This document shows positions 58,057 through 64,000 of a DNA stretch of 64,000 bases, piece by piece; the stretch's first letter is position 1; every line of letters begins with the position of its first letter. Source of the stretch: Paracoccus cavernae (GTDB lineage: Bacteria > Pseudomonadota > Alphaproteobacteria > Rhodobacterales > Rhodobacteraceae); contig JAUFRC010000001.1 of assembly GCA_030410095.1 (NCBI GenBank), positions 2,713,501-2,777,500 on the forward strand, in the 5' to 3' direction. Made by a program: the position numbers and the translations under genes. The notes beneath the pieces were generated by a model, which had not been told where the DNA came from, made no database searches, and worked only from the letters and a program-made list of their open reading frames with translations.

Positions 58057-58757
58057 TTACGCGTCGGTCGCGGAGATTTCGGCGATGATCGCCTGAGCGG
58101 CCGCGCGCGGATCGGCGGCCTGCCAGATCGGGCGACCGACAACGAGGTGATCGGAGCCTGCGGCAATGGCTGCGGCGGGGGTCTCGATGCGTTTCTGGTC
58201 GCCCGCATCCGAGCCTGCGGGGCGCACGCCCGGGGTCACGATCAGGCGGCCTTTGGCCTCGGGCAGGGCGCGGATCAGCGCGGCCTCGCGCGGGGAGGCG
58301 ATGATGCCGTCGGCACCGGCTTCGAAAGCGCGGGCGGCGCGGGTGGTGACGATTTCCGCCAGATCGCCCGGCACGATCAGCCCGCATCCAGATCGGCGCG
58401 GTCAAGCGAGGTCAGGATGGTCACCGCGAGGATTTTGAGATCCTTGCCGCTTGCGCCTTGCTTGGCCGCACGCACGACATGGGGGTCGCCGTGGACGGTC
58501 AGGAAGTCGAGGTCATATTGCGCGATCCCGCGCACCGCCGATTCGACCGTCGCGCCGATGTCGAAGAATTTCATGTCGAGGAAGATGCGCTTGCCATGTT
58601 CCTGCTTGAGCTCGTTGGCCAGTGCCAGCCCGCCGCCGGTGAGCATGCCGAGGCCGATCTTGTAGAAATTGACGGCATCGCCAATCTTTTCGGCCAGCTC
58701 CAGCCCGACCAGCGCATTCGGCACGTCCAGTGCCACGATCAGACGATCGTCCATCAT
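58057..58757 (-). CDS. pyrF: PyrF orotidine-5'-phosphate decarboxylase, one frame break
   Basis: PyrF makes UMP from OMP. The reconstructed 233-residue barrel has the catalytic Asp/Lys set 'VALDVPN', 'FLDMKFFDIGATVESAV', 'TVHGDPHVV' and the phosphate-binding 'VTPGVRPAGSD' plus 'VVGRPIWQAADP'. The frame breaks near 58380. The gene is isolated from other pyr genes. Confidence 0.92.
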
Positions 58758-58809
58758 GAAATCCCCGCAAATTCAGCAAACGGCGTCGTTATAAGGGTGA
58801 ACCCGAGCC

Positions 58810-58839
58810 CTTGAAAGCCCGTTCTGTTCTGCCCATTTT
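58810..58839 (+). promoter_or_regulatory. RpoH (sigma-32) type heat-shock promoter for clpB
   Basis: CTTGAAA (58810-58816), then 15 bp, then CCCATTTT (58832-58839) closely fits the sigma-32 consensus of CTTGAAA and CCCATNT. It is 74 bp before the clpB start, with no other gene between, so clpB is probably RpoH-controlled. Confidence 0.8.
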
Positions 58840-58912
58840 CTTATGCGAGGCCCAACCGGGACCGTGCCGTAGACGGGCGGACCTAAGCGGGTGCCAATGA
58901 AAGGAAATTTTC

Positions 58913-61540
58913 ATGGATATGGAAAAATTCACCGAGCGTTCTCGTGGGTTTCTTCAGTCGGCGCAGACGATTGCCATCCGCGAAGGCAATCAGCGCGTCG
59001 TGCCGGAGCATCTTCTGAAGGCGCTGATGGATGACGAACAAGGGTTTGCCTCGAATCTGATCGCGCGGGCGGGCGGTGATGCGAATGCGGTCCGCTCGGC
59101 CATTGATCTTGCCGTGACCAAACTGCCGAAGGTTTCGGGCGGGGACGGTCAGGTCTATGTCGACCCCTCGATGGTGCGCGTGCTTGATGAAGCGGAAAAG
59201 CTGGCCAAAAAGGCCGGTGACAGCTTCGTTCCGGCCGAGCGCATCCTGACCGCACTTGCCGTGGCCAACACCAATGCGCGCGACGCGCTGACGGCTGGCC
59301 ATGTGACGGCGCAAAACCTCAACACCGCGATCAACGACATCCGCAAGGGCCGCACGGCCGACAGCGCCAGCGCCGAGGATACGTTCGAGGCTCTGTCGAA
59401 ATATGCCCGCGACCTGACCGAAGCCGCGCGTGACGGCAAGATCGACCCGATCATCGGTCGGGACGAGGAAATCCGCCGTGCCATGCAGGTCCTGTCGCGC
59501 CGCACCAAGAACAACCCCGTTCTCATCGGGGAGCCGGGCGTGGGTAAAACCGCGATCGCCGAAGGTTTGGCGCTGCGCATCGTTGACGGCGACGTGCCGG
59601 AATCCCTGCGCAACAAGAAGCTGATGGCGCTGGATATGGGCGCGCTGATCGCCGGTGCGAAATACCGCGGCGAATTCGAAGAGCGTCTGAAAGCGATCCT
59701 CAAGGAAATCGAATCCGCTGCCGGCGAAGTCATTCTGTTCATCGACGAGCTGCATACCCTTGTGGGTGCGGGCAAGACCGATGGCGCGATGGATGCCGCC
59801 AACCTGATCAAGCCTGCGCTTGCCCGGGGCGAGCTGCACTGCGTCGGCGCCACGACCCTTGATGAATACCGCAAATATATCGAGAAAGACGCGGCGCTTG
59901 CTCGACGCTTCCAGCCCGTGATGGTCGAGGAACCGACGGTTGCCGATACGATCTCGATCCTGCGCGGCATCAAGGAAAAGTATGAACTTCACCACGGCGT
60001 GCGCATCAGCGACGCGGCACTTGTTGCTGCGGCGACGCTGTCGCACCGCTATATCACCGACCGTTTCCTGCCCGACAAGGCAATCGACCTCATGGACGAG
60101 GCCGCCAGCCGTCTGCGCATGGAAGTGGACAGCAAGCCCGAAGAGCTTGACGCTTTGGACCGCCAGATCCTGCAAATGCAGATCGAGGCCGAGGCGCTGA
60201 AGAAAGAGGACGACGCGGCCAGCAAGGACCGTCTCGAAAAGCTGGAAAAGCAGCTGTCGGAACTGACCGAGAAATCGGCCACGATGACTGCCAAATGGCA
60301 GGCCGAGCGCGACAAGATGGAAGGCTCCCGCAACCTCAAGGAGCAGCTCGACAAGGCGCGCGCCGAATTGGATCAAGCCAAACGCGAAGGCAATCTCGCC
60401 CGCGCGGGTGAGCTGTCCTACGGCATCATTCCGGGTCTGGAAAAGCAGCTCGCCGATGCCGAAGGCAGTGATGAAGGCCCGATGGTCGCCGAAGCGGTCC
60501 GCCCCGAGCAGATCGCCGAAGTGGTCGAGCGCTGGACCGGCATTCCGACCAGCAAGATGCTGGAAGGCGAACGCGACAAGCTGCTGAAGATGGAAGAGGT
60601 CCTTGGCCAGCGCGTCATCGGTCAATCCGAGGCCGTGACGGCGGTTGCCAATGCCGTTCGTCGTGCGCGTGCGGGGCTGAACGACCCGAACCGTCCGCTG
60701 GAAGCTTCCTCTTCCTCGGCCCGACCGGCGTCGGAAAGACCGAGCTGACCAAGGCCATTGCCGAATACATGTTCGACGACGACAGCGCGATGGTGCGCAT
60801 CGACATGTCCGAGTTCATGGAGAAGCATTCGGTGTCGCGCCTGATCGGTGCGCCTCCGGGCTATGTCGGCTATGACGAAGGCGGCGTTCTGACCGAGGCC
60901 GTGCGTCGGCGTCCCTATCAGGTGATCCTGTTCGACGAAGTCGAAAAGGCGCATCCGGACGTTTTCAACGTGCTGCTGCAGGTGCTCGATGACGGGGTGC
61001 TGACCGATGGTCAGGGCCGGACGGTCGACTTCAAGCAGACGCTGATCATCCTGACCTCGAACCTCGGGGCGCAGGCTTTGTCGACGCTGCCCGAAGGGGC
61101 CGATAGTTCGGATGCCCGCGGTCAGGTCATGGATGCGGTCCGCGCCCATTTCCGGCCCGAGTTCCTCAACCGTCTGGACGAGATCATCATCTTCCACCGG
61201 CTGAGCCGCTCGAACATGGACGGGATCGTCAAGATCCAGCTCTGGCAGCTCGAGCAGCGTCTCGAAGCGCGCAAGATCACGCTGGATATGGACGAGTGCG
61301 CGGCAGTGGTTGGCGAACGAAGGCTATGATCCGGTCTTCGGCGCGCGTCCCCTGAAGCGCGTGATCCAGCGCAGCCTGCAAAACCCGCTGGCAGAGATGC
61401 TGCTGTCGGGCGAGGTTCTGGACGGCCAGACCGTCAAGGTCACCGCCGGTCCCGACGGGCTGATCGTGGGCAACCGCGTGGCCGGCAGCCACCTCGGCAG
61501 CGCGGGCGCGGAAAAGCCGCCCCATGCGCCGCTGCAGTAA
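58913..61540 (+). CDS. clpB: ClpB disaggregase, two frame breaks of opposite sign
   Basis: ClpB works with DnaK to dissolve aggregates. The N-domain (residues 1-150), first AAA module ('[18 protein letters not shown]', '[14 protein letters not shown]'), middle coiled coil (around 410-530, '[21 protein letters not shown]') and second AAA module ('[16 protein letters not shown]') are visible. The frame breaks near 60702 (one base missing) and near 61310, where one base appears extra: the frames go back, so the two events cancel. Total length is about 875 residues. A RpoH-type promoter precedes and a strong terminator follows. Confidence 0.93.
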
Positions 61541-63413
<1,873 letters not shown>

Positions 63414-63446
63414 CCCACAGAAAGATCGTCGCGAAAAGACGGCAGG

Positions 63447-63473
63447 GCCGCCCTTTGGGGCGGCTTTCGCTTT
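63447..63473 (+). terminator. Terminator between pgm and msrP
   Basis: GCCGCCC (63447-63453) and GGGCGGC (63458-63464) form a 7-bp stem with a 4-nt loop, followed by TTTCGCTTT. It ends the pgm message. Confidence 0.75.
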
Positions 63474-63619
63474 GAACGGGCCGGCCTGCGGCACTGTCGG
63501 GGGTAGTGACAGGGCTTCCCGCACTTGCGCACACGCAAGAATGAAGTCGCTTGCGCAACAAGTGCATATCTGTCGGGCGGCGCGCGCGTTAGATTGGTGA
63601 GAGACGACGGAGGCTTGCG

Positions 63620-64000
63620 ATGAAACTGAACTGGTCGGATGTGACGCCCAAGCGCGATTTCCTGAACCGCCGCGCCTTCATCGCCTTGGGGCGGCCGCGA
63701 CCATCGCCTCGCCTGCTGTCGCGCTGACCGGTCGCGCCTCGGCCTATTCCACCGACGAGAAGCCCAACAGCTTCGAGGAAATCACCAATTACAACAATTT
63801 CTACGAATTCGGGATGGAGAAGACCGATCCCGCCGCCTATGCGTCGAAGCTGACCACCGATCCCTGGAGCATCGAGATCGGCGGCATGGTCGACCGCCCC
63901 GGCAATTATGATGTGGCCGATATCGCGCCCGACAATGCGCTCGAGGAACGGATCTACCGGCTGCGCTGCGTCGAGGCGTGGTCGATGGTGATCCCTTGGC
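63620..64000 (+). CDS. msrP: MsrP (YedY) methionine-sulfoxide reductase catalytic subunit, 3' truncated, one frame break
   Basis: MsrP is a Mo-cofactor periplasmic enzyme that repairs oxidised methionine in envelope proteins. The N-terminus has a Tat signal 'NRRAFIALG'. Repairing one G near 63693 joins it to 'YSTDEKPNSFEEITNYNNFY', 'FGMEKTDPAAYASKL' and 'RLRCVEAWSMVIPW', where the Cys is the Mo ligand. The gene continues beyond the window; msrQ is expected next. Its bare Mo-molybdopterin cofactor does not need MobA. Confidence 0.9.

Noticed and set aside
58883..60625. A 580-codon open frame antisense to clpB, and similar long antisense frames over the FAD oxidase (44068-45498) and deaminase (45480-46904)
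   Set aside because: They mirror codon bias on the opposite strand and have low-complexity, Arg/Asp/His-rich translations with no family features.

Overview
The window is GC-rich chromosomal DNA from an alphaproteobacterium, most likely a Paracoccus-like member of the Rhodobacterales. The evidence is the mnmG-rsmG-parA-parB order with a parS site (normally close to the chromosome origin), the hrcA/grpE and rph-rdgB-hemW neighbourhoods, a glutathione-linked formaldehyde pathway, a lanthanide-type methanol dehydrogenase (XoxF) cluster and a taurine aminotransferase/MocR pair. It suggests a facultative methylotroph that respires periplasmic methanol oxidation through PQQ enzymes and cytochrome c.

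Layout. 1-2.4 kb: end of mnmG, rsmG, parAB and parS. 2.7-7.0 kb: Lrp-type regulator, nagB, and a tpa-tauR-like pair. 7.1-12.2 kb: hrcA-grpE facing rph-rdgB-ridA-hemW-ybaN. 12.3-14.5 kb: a polar amino-acid ABC importer. 14.6-18.5 kb: gfa, flhA (GSH-dependent formaldehyde dehydrogenase) and fghA, with a poly-Asp ClpP-like protease and a GNAT acetyltransferase between flhA and fghA. 18.7-22.6 kb: xoxF-xoxG-xoxJ and a C-x3-C-W rhodanese-like protein. 22.6-29.6 kb: PQQ-associated accessory genes (two beta-propellers, an SRPBCC protein, a solute-binding protein, an acidic-tract periplasmic protein, an ABC-2 ATPase/permease pair and an exported protein). 29.7-31.1 kb: wrbA and mobA. 31.1-38.8 kb: a thiamine operon under a TPP riboswitch (thiD-O-S-G-E-F plus the thiY-tenA-thiZ-thiX salvage system). 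38.9-41.8 kb: ugd and a 2,5-dioxovalerate dehydrogenase. 42.7-49.4 kb: a tightly overlapping operon with an NMT1-type ABC importer, cytosine-deaminase-like amidohydrolase, FAD-linked oxidase, quinone reductase and creatininase, looking like an uncharacterised N-heterocycle catabolic route. 49.6-58.8 kb: mixed housekeeping genes (RidA, HAD, HpcH aldolase, aroQ, rpmJ, tRNA-Val, qmcA-nfeD, Nudix, pyrF) and a pseudo-caspase repeat protein. 58.8-64 kb: clpB with an RpoH-type promoter, pgm, and the start of msrP.

How the parts fit: methanol is oxidised by XoxF and electrons leave through XoxG. Formaldehyde reaching the cytoplasm is captured with glutathione (Gfa), oxidised by FlhA and hydrolysed to formate by FghA. 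The PQQ-linked ABC system next door is conserved in this context but its cargo is unknown. The thi operon combines thiazole synthesis (ThiO, ThiS, ThiG, ThiF), coupling (ThiE) and pyrimidine salvage (ThiXYZ, TenA, ThiD).

Quality warning: about 40 otherwise intact genes are interrupted by more than 50 one-base frame breaks, nearly all explained by one missing base in a short homopolymer. I treat these as sequence errors, give each gene its reconstructed span, and do not call them pseudogenes.
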